Source of the DNA: Chryseobacterium panacisoli
Lineage (GTDB): Bacteria > Bacteroidota > Bacteroidia > Flavobacteriales > Weeksellaceae
Assembly (NCBI RefSeq): GCF_008274625.1
Contig: NZ_VTRU01000005.1
Location: forward strand, 248,001-312,000
DNA: 64,000 nt
Direction of reading: 5' to 3'
The translations under genes were made by a program, and so were the position numbers. Below, piece by piece: positions 34,243-43,632 of this stretch; the stretch's first letter is position 1, and every line of letters starts with the position of its first letter. Below the pieces are notes generated by a model, which saw nothing but the letters and a program-made list of their open reading frames with translations, did not search any database and was not told the DNA's origin.

Positions 34243-36009
34243 TTACAGTTTCCGAAGTTCTGCTACTTTTTTCAGATAAACATCAGTCTGATCCAGGAAT
34301 TCCTGATCGGTCTGCTGTATCTGGATATGAGGAATAATTCCCTGACCTCTTTTCTGATCGGGAAGATTCTGCGCATCCTGAATGACATGCACAATAGAGA
34401 ATCCGGTCTGGATACCGGTATTGGGAAGTTCATATACCAGCGGAAGGTGGCCGTTATGTTCATAGTAGCCTCCTACCGTTTCTTTTCCGATCACAATGGC
34501 ATTGGTATAAGATTTTATCAGGGAAGCCAGATGTGAAGCTGCAGAAGCCACCCGTTGATCCACAAGCAGATAAAGCTGTCCTTTAAAAGTTCTTTCGTTG
34601 GGCAGGATCAAAGGATTCTTATCATCTGCCCAATAATATTTCCTCTGAACTCCTTTAGGGTAAAGCTGTTTCAGGTAAGCATTCAGACCATTTTTGTCCT
34701 GTACTCCATTGGAAAGAAAAAGAGGTGTTATAATCAGATTTTCTTCCATAGGCACTTCATTAAAGTTGGTATAGGCATAGTGGCTGTCACGGAAAGGTCT
34801 TTGGGTAAGATAAGAGAATACTTTTTCATAAAGAGCCCCAGTACCTCCGGTATTACCTCTGAGATCGATGATCAGGTTTTCTATTTTTTCACGTTCCAGA
34901 GTATCCATCATCTGGTCAAGAAAAGCACTGAATTTTTTATAGGCAGGATCTTCTTTCCCGGTAGCAAAATCAAACCCTCTCAAGGATAAACGATAGATTC
35001 CATCTCCTTCTTTATTCAAACTGTATTTTTCTGACATCAGTTTTTTGTCGAAGGCAAGTGAAAATCTTGAATCCTGAAGTTTTTTAAAGTTTTCCAATGA
35101 TATTCCCGGCAGTGAAACTTCTTTTATGGTTCCGTTCCATTTATAGCTAATGATATAGTTTTTGTTCGTTCCGAATTCTATATAAAATTTATCCAGCATT
35201 CCTCTCTCAAAGCCCGTCGTTTCTTTGTAAGGCATGGAATATCCGTCAGAAAAATAGTATTGAGAAAAACGACTGATCATTTCTTTTGCAGAAACTCCGT
35301 TAATAGAAAGGATTTCAGCGCCTAAAGGCAATGCCACATCTTTAGAATCCTGAAGCAGACGACCGTCAATATTCTTCAGTGTTATGGGCAAATATTCCGG
35401 TTTTTGGGTGAGATAATAAGAAGCATGATTGGGAAGATCTGTATAATTGTGACAGCTTCCTTCAAATCCGGTAACCTTTGCAATGACCTTATAAAAATCA
35501 AAAATATTTTTGCTGTTTCTGGCTTCTTGCTCAGCCAGTTGATAAATACTGTCAATTTGCTTTCTTGTTCTGTATACATACAGTCCGGAATTTGCTTTTT
35601 CCCTTATGGAACGGAATGTATGAAGGTCTTCTACCAACTGATCAGGACTGAATTTCCCTTCCAGAACAGGAACATACTTAGATTCAGTAATGGAAACTCT
35701 GGCCGTTTTACTTTTTTCGACATAAGATTTGGCCCAGATTTTAAATTCATATTTTTTCCCTTTTTCCGGGGTAAAGTAGAAGCGTTCAACACTCTTTATC
35801 CCTCTGGAATCATCCTGTTCTTTCACCTTTTTCCCCTCCATAAAAAGAGCAACTCCCAGATTGGCATCTGTGGACTGTACCGAGATCCAGGAAGGTTTAT
35901 GAGATTGGGGAGAATATTTTAAAGTGTCTCCGGGTTTCAGATCTGAATGGGTTTGTGCATAGGCACTGTTTAGAAACAGTAAAAGAGGGATGATAAAAGG
36001 TCTGGCCAT
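34243..36009 (-). CDS. S41-type peptidase, exported, 588 aa
   Basis: A short signal peptide (IIPLLLFLNSAYA) precedes a ~100-aa region of unknown type. A tail-specific-protease-like part follows. PDZ-like text around ALPLGAEILSINGVSAKEMI is followed by the S41 catalytic region, with LIIDLRGNTGGTGALYE and the nucleophile in LLVDQRVASAASHLASLIKS, then IVIGKETVGGYYEHNGH. S41 proteases cleave unfolded or C-terminally tagged proteins in the periplasm, though many such Bacteroidetes members have unknown substrates. It stands alone with a terminator downstream. Confidence 0.85.
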   Translation of the reverse strand: MARPFIIPLLLFLNSAYAQTHSDLKPGDTLKYSPQSHKPSWISVQSTDANLGVALFMEGKKVKEQDDSRGIKSVERFYFTPEKGKKYEFKIWAKSYVEKSKTARVSITESKYVPVLEGKFSPDQLVEDLHTFRSIREKANSGLYVYRTRKQIDSIYQLAEQEARNSKNIFDFYKVIAKVTGFEGSCHNYTDLPNHASYYLTQKPEYLPITLKNIDGRLLQDSKDVALPLGAEILSINGVSAKEMISRFSQYYFSDGYSMPYKETTGFERGMLDKFYIEFGTNKNYIISYKWNGTIKEVSLPGISLENFKKLQDSRFSLAFDKKLMSEKYSLNKEGDGIYRLSLRGFDFATGKEDPAYKKFSAFLDQMMDTLEREKIENLIIDLRGNTGGTGALYEKVFSYLTQRPFRDSHYAYTNFNEVPMEENLIITPLFLSNGVQDKNGLNAYLKQLYPKGVQRKYYWADDKNPLILPNERTFKGQLYLLVDQRVASAASHLASLIKSYTNAIVIGKETVGGYYEHNGHLPLVYELPNTGIQTGFSIVHVIQDAQNLPDQKRGQGIIPHIQIQQTDQEFLDQTDVYLKKVAELRKL

Positions 36010-36078
36010 TATTATTTTTTGAATGGGCTAATATACAAATTAACCCCAACGGATTGAAATTCTTCAAAATCCCCTTCG

Positions 36079-36582
36079 CTATAGTTTCACACTCAGTTCC
36101 TGAACTTCTTCGGCAGAAAATCCGTAGATCTGGGGTGTTTTTACATCCAAGAGGTTGAGATAAATGTATAATTCTGCTCTGTGATGAATCTCGTGTTCTA
36201 TCATTGCTCGGAGCCATTTCCAGACAGAGATTTCACTGTTGGCCGGAGTTAGGCATTTGCGGGTAAGATCTTCATCAGAAAGGCCGTTGATGATTTCCAA
36301 CGTTTGTCTGTGCATTTCATTGAAAAATTTCACGATATTTTCATAGCCGTCGGCCAGTTCTTTTCCACATCCGGGATAAGCACTTTTATTTCCTCTGATA
36401 GTTTCTCCATACATATACCGTTTTATAGTGGCAATATGTCTTATCTGATCACCAATGGTAAACTTCCCGGGTTTATAGGAAAAATCTATATGTTCAGGCG
36501 GGACAACAGCAATAATGCGGTTGGTTCTTTCTCTTATTTTCTCGTAATAGTCAATGAATGATTGTACCGTTTTAATTTCCAT
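36079..36582 (-). CDS. DinB/YfiT-type metal-binding protein
   Basis: 167 aa, the usual length. Four-helix-bundle pattern with the three metal-binding His positions visible: GDQIRHIATIKRYMYG (first His), then MIEHEIHHRAELYIYLNLL (last two His). The family (PF05163/PF12867) includes thiol transferases, but most members are uncharacterised. It lies 70 bp upstream of the S41 gene on the same strand and may be co-transcribed. Cytoplasmic. Confidence 0.88.
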   Translation of the reverse strand: MEIKTVQSFIDYYEKIRERTNRIIAVVPPEHIDFSYKPGKFTIGDQIRHIATIKRYMYGETIRGNKSAYPGCGKELADGYENIVKFFNEMHRQTLEIINGLSDEDLTRKCLTPANSEISVWKWLRAMIEHEIHHRAELYIYLNLLDVKTPQIYGFSAEEVQELSVKL

Positions 36583-36744
36583 ATTGATCTTTGTCTGTCT
36601 TTTTTCAGGATGAATATAAGAAATCTAATGAGAGAAGTTTTGGTTTTACTATAAATTATTCATAAAATTTTTAAAAATCCCTATTATGTGATCGTAAAAT
36701 TTGGAGGCTTATTAAATATCCAATATTTTAGTTAAAAAATAACC

Positions 36745-37881
36745 ATGATGAAAATAGGAATCTGCTTGTGCATTGTAGTATCATGCTTTAATACGATCAC
36801 TGCTCAGTCTGCAAAAATTGACACTGAAAAGCTTCTTGAATATTATGAAACACAACGCTATGCCGACGCTGCCCAATACCTCCAAAGCATATACCCTGGT
36901 GATACGCAGGATGTAAAAGCTCTTTCGCAAATAGCCTACTGTAATATGATGGCCGGAAAACTTCCGGAAGCAGAAAAAAATTATATAAAAATCAATACCC
37001 TACAACCGAACAGCCTGTCAACTCTATTTAGTCTCGCCGGCATCAATTCCAGACGGGGTAATGCGACTAATGCCAAGACTTACCTTCAACAGATTATTCA
37101 GCTGGACAGCCTTAATTTCAATGCTTATAAACAGCTTGCCATCTATGCCGAGACTCCCGAAACTAAACTGAACTACCTCAAAAAAGCCCACTCATTAAAT
37201 TCTATAGATCCTGACGTAGCTTATGATCTTTCCCAGACTTACAGTGGTCTGAAACAGTATCAGCCTGCTTATGATGCTTTAAAGACAGCCATTGCTTCTG
37301 ATACAGAAAATTTCACTTTACAACAGGCACTATTACCCGTTGCCAATCAACTCGCCAAATATCCGGAAGTTATTGAAATTGGTGAAAAACTCCTTAAAAA
37401 CCATGCTGATGTGAATATAATGAATGATATGGGCCAGGCTTATTTTTATGTAAAAGACTATCAAAGATGCATCAGTCTTTATAAAATACTGGAAGATATG
37501 GGAGTACAAAATGAAGGCACATTGTATTTCATGGCCTTAAGCTATCGTGAACTGAAAGATTATAATAACGCTGCCATCTATGCACAAAAGACTATTGATG
37601 AAGCCATTTCAGATCATACTACGCTGTATTATGCTGCATTGGCGGGTATCTATGAAGCCAAAAATCAGTATAATGATGCGGTGACAGCTTATAAAAGAGG
37701 ATTAACCTTTGGTACGAGTAATATTATTTATTACCGTTTAGGTCTTCTATATGATCTGAATCTGAAACAGCCTAAAAATGCATTCACCTACTATCAGATG
37801 TACCTTAAAAACCATCCGGATCAGGAAAAGGAAAAAGATCAGATTGCGTATGCAAAAAGCAGAGTTTCTATTCTAAAATAA
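36745..37881 (+). CDS. Exported TPR-repeat protein
   Basis: 378 aa with a signal peptide (ICLCIVVSCFNTITA). The mature part consists of about nine TPR motifs, for example AYCNMMAGKLPEAEKNYIKI, AIYAQKTIDEAISD and DAVTAYKRGLTFG. TPR arrays form superhelical protein-binding scaffolds; this one would be periplasmic. The partner is unknown. It stands as the first of several plus-strand genes, with about 90 bp to the next start. Confidence 0.85.
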   Translation: MMKIGICLCIVVSCFNTITAQSAKIDTEKLLEYYETQRYADAAQYLQSIYPGDTQDVKALSQIAYCNMMAGKLPEAEKNYIKINTLQPNSLSTLFSLAGINSRRGNATNAKTYLQQIIQLDSLNFNAYKQLAIYAETPETKLNYLKKAHSLNSIDPDVAYDLSQTYSGLKQYQPAYDALKTAIASDTENFTLQQALLPVANQLAKYPEVIEIGEKLLKNHADVNIMNDMGQAYFYVKDYQRCISLYKILEDMGVQNEGTLYFMALSYRELKDYNNAAIYAQKTIDEAISDHTTLYYAALAGIYEAKNQYNDAVTAYKRGLTFGTSNIIYYRLGLLYDLNLKQPKNAFTYYQMYLKNHPDQEKEKDQIAYAKSRVSILK

Positions 37882-37970
37882 TAGAAAATTCGATTCATTT
37901 TGTGATTATAGTCACAAGTGAGCCATTTAATGAACCACTAATTTTGTATTCAATAATAAAAACAGCATTT

Positions 37971-38306
37971 ATGGACAATACAACGCAAAATACAGCAGAA
38001 CAGTTTATCCAATATTTAAATGAAGAAAATTTTGACAAGGCGGAAAGCTGCCTTGATCCTGATTTTAAATTCATAGGAGTATTGGGAAAAAGGGATAATG
38101 CTTCGGTTTACATCAAAGATATGAAGCAGATGAAGTTTAAGTATACCATTCTCAAAGCTTTTACGTCCGGTGAAGATGTGTGTTTCTGGTATACTATTGA
38201 CATGGGAGAAAAAACGATAGAAGCTTCCGGATGGTATCAGATCAGAAACGGAAAGATTCATACTTTAAAAGTGCTGTTTGATCCCAGACCTTTATTGGAT
38301 AAATAA
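37971..38306 (+). CDS. NTF2/SnoaL-like small protein
   Basis: The ATG at 37971 gives 111 aa; earlier starts would add a hydrophobic stretch unlike the family. The protein shows the cone-fold pattern: helix (AEQFIQYLNEENFDKAESCL), then LDPDFKFIGVLG and strands ending IEASGWYQIRNGKIHTLKVL. Such proteins are ligand-binding domains or isomerase-like enzymes; the substrate cannot be read. It is probably independent of its neighbours. Confidence 0.8.
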   Translation: MDNTTQNTAEQFIQYLNEENFDKAESCLDPDFKFIGVLGKRDNASVYIKDMKQMKFKYTILKAFTSGEDVCFWYTIDMGEKTIEASGWYQIRNGKIHTLKVLFDPRPLLDK

Positions 38307-38458
38307 AAAATGTTGAATATCCGAGAGATGCAGCACCTGATTATATTACATTTGAAATACAAAAACAGTTTCAACAGTTGAAAGGCAGATGTAAAATAAA
38401 TTAAAAGCGCTGTCCCCTTTCTCTTGCTCTGATCGTCATTAAAATAAAGAATCTGATT

Positions 38459-38803
38459 ATGAAAGAATTTGCATTAATTTTCAGACTGAAAGACATTTCT
38501 GATTTTAAGCCTTCTCCGGAACAGATCCAGGAACGCCTGAATTGGCTGGGAAGCATCGCTGCACAAAACAAGCTTGTAGATAAGGGCAATACTCTTTTGC
38601 CCGCACCGGGAGCTGCAAAAACGGTAAAGGCGGATAATATTGTAACGGATGGTCCTTATACCGAAATCAAGGAATTCATCAGCGGATATATTATTGTACG
38701 GGCAGAATCTATTGATGAAGCGGTAGAAATGGCTAAGGGCAATCCTATCTTTAAAATAGGTGGGAATATTGAAGTGCGTGAGGTTTTGAAAGTGGGTCAA
38801 TAA
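38459..38803 (+). CDS. YCII-related protein
   Basis: 114 aa, opening MKEFALIFRLKDISDFKPSP and containing TDGPYTEIKEFISGYIIVRA and AVEMAKGNPIFKIGGNIEVR. This is the YCII/DGPF-type family (PF03795). The DGPF-like signature DGPYTE is seen. Members are small ferredoxin-fold proteins, often next to ECF sigma factors, which is not the case here. Function uncertain. Confidence 0.88.
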   Translation: MKEFALIFRLKDISDFKPSPEQIQERLNWLGSIAAQNKLVDKGNTLLPAPGAAKTVKADNIVTDGPYTEIKEFISGYIIVRAESIDEAVEMAKGNPIFKIGGNIEVREVLKVGQ

Positions 38804-38867
38804 GATGGAAGACGGAGCTGGAAGTTATCGTAGTTTAAGTAAAAAACTTTTTCTTCATTCTTCATTC

Positions 38868-39431
38868 TTAAATCCAGCCTACTTTTTTCCTCCAAATCGT
38901 ATATTCAGCATTTTTATCATCTGTTTCCGGAATATTTTCAGGTTCCGGAATTTTGTTGATTTCTGCTTCAGGCAATACCGGAAGGTTTACTTTTTCTCGT
39001 TCTTTGTTTAAGGTTTTTTTGTTTTCTACGGGATATATTATTCCTTCAGCAGTCAGCTGAGTTCCGTATTTTTGAGGCTTGCTTTGAAAGAACTGAATCC
39101 GGTCATATAAATAAGCTTTATGTATCGGATTAATATCATTGCTGTTTTCTTTCATCATGATAAGGCATTCTTTCATAAACTCTGGCTCACCAATAGCGTG
39201 CTGGATAATCAGCCATGCGGCATTACTTCCTTTTTCACCGACTTTTGAGAGGGTTGGAAACCCGATTTCTGCTATAATTTCCCGGAGCCGCTGTGCATTA
39301 GCTTTATGAACCTTTTCCATTTCAGGATGGTAACCTCCGGATAGTTTTCCGGCAGCAAACAGTTTTTCTCTTACCGTCAGATCTTTATCAGCAAGTTCGA
39401 TCAGTTCTTTTTCAAATGAGAAATTGTCCAT
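38868..39431 (-). CDS. DUF6624-type protein, 187 aa
   Basis: No signal peptide. The centre has GEKGSNAAWLIIQHAIGEPE followed by helix and YLYDRIQFFQSKPQKYGTQL, the pattern I associate with DUF6624. The C-terminal third is Pro/Glu-rich and probably flexible (LPVLPEAEINKIPEPENIPE). Function unknown. It is co-directional with the ATPase gene upstream (61-bp gap). Confidence 0.75.
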   Translation of the reverse strand: MDNFSFEKELIELADKDLTVREKLFAAGKLSGGYHPEMEKVHKANAQRLREIIAEIGFPTLSKVGEKGSNAAWLIIQHAIGEPEFMKECLIMMKENSNDINPIHKAYLYDRIQFFQSKPQKYGTQLTAEGIIYPVENKKTLNKEREKVNLPVLPEAEINKIPEPENIPETDDKNAEYTIWRKKVGWI

Positions 39432-39492
39432 ATTATGAATGATAATTGATGATGGTAAAGGTAAATCTCCGCTGAGCCAACTAATTTCAGTT

Positions 39493-40047
39493 TTACATCA
39501 GAACTCTGTCAAGGATAAAACGGGCTCTCTTTTCTACAGTAACTTTTGGTACTTCAATGATATTAAAGCCATATTCCTGATAAATCTCTTTCATACATTC
39601 AAAAGTAAGCGTGGCTTTTTCAATGGTCTGTTTTCTTTCCGGATCATTTTCATAAATCTCTTTCCATGGCGGAAGAATGAAAACATTGTTATTATAAACC
39701 ATTTCTCTGGCTCTTGTGGTCATTAATTCCGGAACAGGAATATTTTCAAGCCTCATATAACCCAGCGTGTCCCATATTCCGCGGTCAAAGAAAACGGGTT
39801 TCAAATGGCTCGATTGATTTATTTCCAGATAGGTTTTTACCGATTCATCAAACATCAGACTGGCAAAAAGTTCTTTGTTCTGCCAGGGAAGTCCTTCTCC
39901 TCCAGACTCAATCTGCTCTTTAATAATTCTCCTGCCTTCTTCAGGGACTGTTGTCAAGCCATATTTGTTGAACTCATCCAGCAGCGTTGTTTTTCCGGCT
40001 CCGGGGCCACCTGTAATGATATATAATTTTGAAATATCCTGCTTCAT
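39493..40047 (-). CDS. AAA_28-type ATPase/kinase
   Basis: 184 aa. The P-loop GGPGAGKTT (residues ~13-21) comes right after a beta strand (KLYIITGG). VPEEGRRIIKEQ is the family's second motif, PVFFDRGIWDTLGYM supplies the Walker B-like Asp, and ILPPWKEIYENDPERKQTIE the lid. This matches the AAA_28 family of small NTP-binding proteins, some of them nicotinamide/RNA-repair-like kinases. It is a single cytoplasmic domain; the substrate is unknown. Confidence 0.85.
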   Translation of the reverse strand: MKQDISKLYIITGGPGAGKTTLLDEFNKYGLTTVPEEGRRIIKEQIESGGEGLPWQNKELFASLMFDESVKTYLEINQSSHLKPVFFDRGIWDTLGYMRLENIPVPELMTTRAREMVYNNNVFILPPWKEIYENDPERKQTIEKATLTFECMKEIYQEYGFNIIEVPKVTVEKRARFILDRVLM

Positions 40048-40108
40048 CGGTTTGAATTATTTTAAATACAGCCCCATCTAAAACAGAATTTCTTGCTTCC
40101 TGCGAGGC

Positions 40109-41104
40109 TTAGTTATTATTTTCAATGATACTCTTATAGGTATAAACACGATCTTCTTCCCGGTACATATTACACAATATCAACAGATTATCCGTATTGT
40201 ATTTTTCTGAAATCTGCCGCAATTTCTGTTGTACAGACTGTGGTGTTTCTATGATAATCCTTTCTAAAAAGGTAAAAAATTCATCTTCATCTTTAGTTCC
40301 CAAAATCTTTTCCTCTATAACTTCAGGAGATAGAACAGCATTAGGACTTACTAACTGGCGGGATTGTAAAAACTGGTAGGCCATTCCATAAGCATTTCGT
40401 CTGGCTTCTTCAATAGTGCCTGCTACTGATACAGCAACCGCCACCTGTAAAGAAGGCTGGGAAAAATATTGAGTGCCATCAAATTCTCTGAGATAAGCTT
40501 CTGTATTTTCCATTCCGTTCTCACTGTTCATAAAAGCAGCGAAGGAATATCCGGTCCCATGTTTAGCCGCTTCTTTTGCTGAAGTCATTCCTGATCCCAG
40601 CCACATGATTTCAGGCATATGCTGCACATGGGTAGGCTGTGCAATAAGTCCGTCATAAATTCCTTCTTCCTCTCTGATCAGTTGAATAATCTCTTCCAGT
40701 TTCGTTTCCATATTTGATAAAACTACCGGTTTATGATTATTAAGTGCCATAACAGCATCTTTTAATCCTCCGGGAGCTTTTCCCAATCCGAGAATAAAAC
40801 GCTCAGGATAAAAAGTGGAGAGCATTTTGGCCCATTCTGCAATTTTATAGGCAGAATAGTTTCTCATCATAATTCCGGCTGTTCCTATTTTAATACGGCT
40901 GGTTTTACTTAGTATAATGGCTGCTAACAGTTCAGGACTGGAACTGCCATAAGCTTCTACTCCATGATGTTCGGAATACATAATGCTATGAAAACCCATC
41001 TCTTCAGCCAGTAAAGCGAGATTGATACTGTTTTCCAATGCGGAGGCTGCACTGCCACCCATTGTTACTGGTGACTGGTCCAAAATCCCTAATTTCAGCT
41101 TCAT
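40109..41104 (-). CDS. LLM-class flavin-dependent oxidoreductase (MsnO8-like)
   Basis: 331 aa. Signatures of the bacterial luciferase-like group: LALLAEEMGFHSIMYSEHHG, SRIKIGTAGIMMRNYSAYKI, FILGLGKAPGG and MPEIMWLGSGMTSAKEAAKH. The opening KLGILDQSPVTMGGSAASAL is that of the MsnO8 subgroup. These enzymes use FMN or F420 and oxygen; the substrate is unknown. The gene lies 50 bp downstream of an HxlR-type regulator on the same strand, which likely controls it. Confidence 0.9.
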   Translation of the reverse strand: MKLKLGILDQSPVTMGGSAASALENSINLALLAEEMGFHSIMYSEHHGVEAYGSSSPELLAAIILSKTSRIKIGTAGIMMRNYSAYKIAEWAKMLSTFYPERFILGLGKAPGGLKDAVMALNNHKPVVLSNMETKLEEIIQLIREEEGIYDGLIAQPTHVQHMPEIMWLGSGMTSAKEAAKHGTGYSFAAFMNSENGMENTEAYLREFDGTQYFSQPSLQVAVAVSVAGTIEEARRNAYGMAYQFLQSRQLVSPNAVLSPEVIEEKILGTKDEDEFFTFLERIIIETPQSVQQKLRQISEKYNTDNLLILCNMYREEDRVYTYKSIIENNN

Positions 41105-41154
41105 ACTATAGAATAGATTTTAGGTGAAGGTATGAAAAAAGACAATATTATTTT

Positions 41155-41511
41155 TTATTCTTTAGGCGGAAAAACAATGCCTTCATCTTTGATCAGGTCG
41201 TAGCCAAACTGCATAATGGTTTCAATAACGGGAATGGCTTTTTTCCCTTTCTCTGTAAGACTATACTCTACTTTTGGCGGTACTACGGGGAATACTTCAC
41301 GATGGATCATGTCTTTAGCTTCCAGTTCTCGCAGCTGGCTGGTCAGCATTTTGTCTGTAATATGAGGAATATCCTTTTTAAGCTCACTGAAACGAAGGGG
41401 TTTTTCCTGTAATCTCCATAGAACAGGCATTTTCCAGGTTCCTCCAATATGACTCAGTGCAAATTCGATAGGGGTATAATACAGTCTTTTATCGTGGAAA
41501 AATTGAGGCAT
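41155..41511 (-). CDS. HxlR-family transcriptional regulator
   Basis: The ATG at 41511 gives 118 aa; a TTG 30 bases upstream is possible. Winged-helix signature of HxlR: IGGTWKMPVLWRLQEKPLRF, SELKKDIPHITDKMLTSQL, RELEAKDMIHREVFPVVPPK and VEYSLTEKGK. The usual N-terminal redox-sensing Cys is missing from this start; the alternative TTG start would add KVCNK with one Cys, so the start decides whether it can sense oxidants. It probably represses itself and the oxidoreductase downstream through the repeat at 41533-41552. Confidence 0.88.
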   Translation of the reverse strand: MPQFFHDKRLYYTPIEFALSHIGGTWKMPVLWRLQEKPLRFSELKKDIPHITDKMLTSQLRELEAKDMIHREVFPVVPPKVEYSLTEKGKKAIPVIETIMQFGYDLIKDEGIVFPPKE

Positions 41512-41532
41512 AATAATCGTTTTTTTATTACA

Positions 41533-41552
41533 TACTTTCAAAAAGGTAAGTA
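41533..41552 (-). promoter_or_regulatory. Possible HxlR operator
   Basis: TACTT (41533-41537) and AAGTA (41548-41552) form an inverted repeat with 10 bases between, 22 bp upstream of the HxlR start codon. HxlR proteins bind such TACTT/AAGTA boxes in other species. Confidence 0.4.
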
Positions 41553-41673
41553 TATACGCTTATGATAGTATATTTTGCAAATTTGTAAAAAAATAATGAA
41601 AATGAAATGAAATCTTTATATACTGTATCAGAGGTTTTCGGAATCACAACTACAGAATTTGGAGTAAAAAATA

Positions 41674-41697
41674 AAACCTTCCGATAAAGGAAGGTTT
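41674..41697 (-). terminator. Terminator of the third GG-leader peptide
   Basis: AAACCTTCC (41674-41682) pairs with GGAAGGTTT (41689-41697). On the minus strand TTTTATTTTTTAC follows. It lies 15 bp past the stop at 41712. Confidence 0.8.
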
Positions 41698-41711
41698 GTT
41701 TATAAAAATTT

Positions 41712-41876
41712 TTATGCACATCTGAGGTCGCCACAACCACCGCCACCGCCATTACCGTTTTTGTAATAACATAACGATGTAGGACAGCCACATGCTATAC
41801 ATTCACTTTCTGCTGCCGGGCGACCTCCTGTAATTGATTTTAAATTTTCTCTCGTGATTTTCTTTAAATTTTTCAT
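41712..41876 (-). CDS. GG-leader Cys-rich peptide (bacteriocin-like), 54 aa
   Basis: The ATG at 41876 gives the leader MKNLKKITRENLKSITGG, the same pattern as the two peptides at 4412-4729. The core has six Cys (ECIACGC, SLCYY, GCGDLRC) and a Gly-rich stretch. A longer start at 41906 lacks the leader logic. It has its own terminator. No exporter or modification gene is next to it; the function is inferred from the leader only. Confidence 0.72.
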   Translation of the reverse strand: MKNLKKITRENLKSITGGRPAAESECIACGCPTSLCYYKNGNGGGGGCGDLRCA

Positions 41877-42094
41877 AATAAATAAGTTATTAGTTTGAAA
41901 AGGCAATTTAATAAAAAAATCATTGAAGATGCTTACTGTGAATGTTAAAGAGTATTAAATTAAAACTCTATCTAGAATTTAAGTACATTCAATTGGCTGA
42001 ATTCTTCCTTACTATAGATCCTTTCAATAGTACCATTTTGCAGAAAAGCAATTTTATCAAAGGTATGAGCTGGTTATCACTCATGATGATCAAA

Positions 42095-43396
42095 CTATTT
42101 ATCAATGGTTTTAAACTTCACAAGAAGTGTTTCATTTCTCAGGGGATACCCGTCTTTAGAAGCAAAACTTTTGTTCGTCAGCACAAATTCATACTCCTTA
42201 CCCGGTTTCAGATCTGCTGAAAGAACCAATGTTCTGTTATTATTTTCCATTCCTATTATTTTGGTGATTGGAAAATACTCTTTTCCTTTATTGGAGAGAT
42301 TGAAGGAATAGCTTTTGGGAACCATTTCTTTTGAAAAGGTAATTCTTATTTCCTTCGTATCAGCATTTACATTTACGGAACCGTTTTCAGGTTCTGTTTT
42401 TACAACATAGGGTAAGTTTTTCTCATATTCTTTGATCAGCTTTTGTTTATCAATTTTTTCTGTGAAAAATTTTGATCTGGTGAGGAATTCTTCAACGGCC
42501 TTATCGTTGTCATAATTCAGTTCAATAATATCTTTTACAGCCTGTATTTTATCTTTTGCGTTCCGATAATAGGATTTAGAAATCTCATATCCTATATAAT
42601 ATCCCAGATCTGCACTTTCTCCTTTTTTTCTTCCGTTATAAAGCCAGTTTGCAAAATTAGCGGTGAACATTTCTTTTTTAAAGAGATCTTTAACTTCAGC
42701 TGCATGAGCATTTCCATAAGAGAGATATTTTCTTTCCAGTGGCTTATTCATCACCAGTTCAGCAATCAGATCACACGATCCTTCTTTTATAGATTTATTT
42801 AAAACTCTTCTACGGTCTCCGGTCTGCTGGGTATGGATATATTCATGAACATTTAAAGAGACGATATTATCCAGAGACTGTTGGCCAAATACGGTTTTCA
42901 GCCAGTCTTCCTCAAATTCTGAAACATCTGTAGATGGAAGCCCTGTTGCCAGTTCAGCACCCACCAATACCTTATTTCCACTCACTGTTCCCCCGGAATT
43001 AAGTCCACCTATCGTAAAATACATTTCAGCTTCTTTAAGATCCGGATAGATCTCCTTCAGCCGGATAACACTGGCTTCCAGTTCATTTGTTTTAGTTTTT
43101 ATCGTCAGGGTGTTTGGTCTGACAGAATTCCAGAATTTAGGATACTTATCAATGATGTTTACAAACACAGTATCATTATAATCTCTGGCTTTCATAAAAG
43201 CTTTTAAGCCTGCTGTTCCTTTATCGATATATAATTTTTTAATCAGGGCTAGTTTTTGGGTATGATTTTCTGTTTTTTGAATGCTGTCATAAGCCACCCA
43301 AAAATTGTCAATATCTGAAGTAAAGATTTTAGCTGATTTCTGTGAAAAAGCACTTGCAAATACAAGGGAGAAAATAATGGTTGTAAAACGTTTCAT
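42095..43396 (-). CDS. Exported zincin-like protease with C-terminal Ig-like domain
   Basis: The ATG at 43396 gives 433 aa and a signal peptide (MKRFTTIIFSLVFASAFSQK). A zinc motif HEYIH (His184, Glu185, His188) lies in SLNVHEYIHTQQTGDR, with KEGSCDLIAELVMNKP behind it supplying a possible third ligand. This resembles the DUF2268-type predicted Zn proteases. The last ~95 residues (VVKTEPENGSVNVNADTKEI, RITFSKEMVPKSYSFNL) are a Big_5-like domain. Likely periplasmic or surface; the substrate is unknown. A candidate promoter lies at 43414-43444. Confidence 0.78.
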   Translation of the reverse strand: MKRFTTIIFSLVFASAFSQKSAKIFTSDIDNFWVAYDSIQKTENHTQKLALIKKLYIDKGTAGLKAFMKARDYNDTVFVNIIDKYPKFWNSVRPNTLTIKTKTNELEASVIRLKEIYPDLKEAEMYFTIGGLNSGGTVSGNKVLVGAELATGLPSTDVSEFEEDWLKTVFGQQSLDNIVSLNVHEYIHTQQTGDRRRVLNKSIKEGSCDLIAELVMNKPLERKYLSYGNAHAAEVKDLFKKEMFTANFANWLYNGRKKGESADLGYYIGYEISKSYYRNAKDKIQAVKDIIELNYDNDKAVEEFLTRSKFFTEKIDKQKLIKEYEKNLPYVVKTEPENGSVNVNADTKEIRITFSKEMVPKSYSFNLSNKGKEYFPITKIIGMENNNRTLVLSADLKPGKEYEFVLTNKSFASKDGYPLRNETLLVKFKTIDK

Positions 43397-43413
43397 GGAT
43401 ATTTTTAATAGCA

Positions 43414-43444
43414 CAATGATACACACAATTATTATATTTCGCAA
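43414..43444 (-). promoter_or_regulatory. Candidate promoter of the zincin gene
   Basis: Minus strand: TTG (43444-43442), 20 bases, then TATCATTG (43421-43414), one mismatch to TAnnTTTG. About 18 bases lie between it and the start codon. Confidence 0.35.
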
Positions 43445-43632
43445 CTGTCATTTTACGGCATAAACACAGTACATTCTAAGAATATAGAAACTATAAAATC
43501 AGTACAATAACTCCAACAAAAAGAAGCTGGAATTTCTATTTCCCTATTTATTTATATCAATTCCAAATAATTTTAATTGTTTCCGTTTTATTGTCGCAAA
43601 TATTTAATACTTTAGCTTAATAATTTGAACAA

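Noticed and set aside
41528..41791. A minus-strand frame overlapping the GG-leader peptide
   Set aside because: It overlaps the peptide gene and its terminator in another frame; no family sense.
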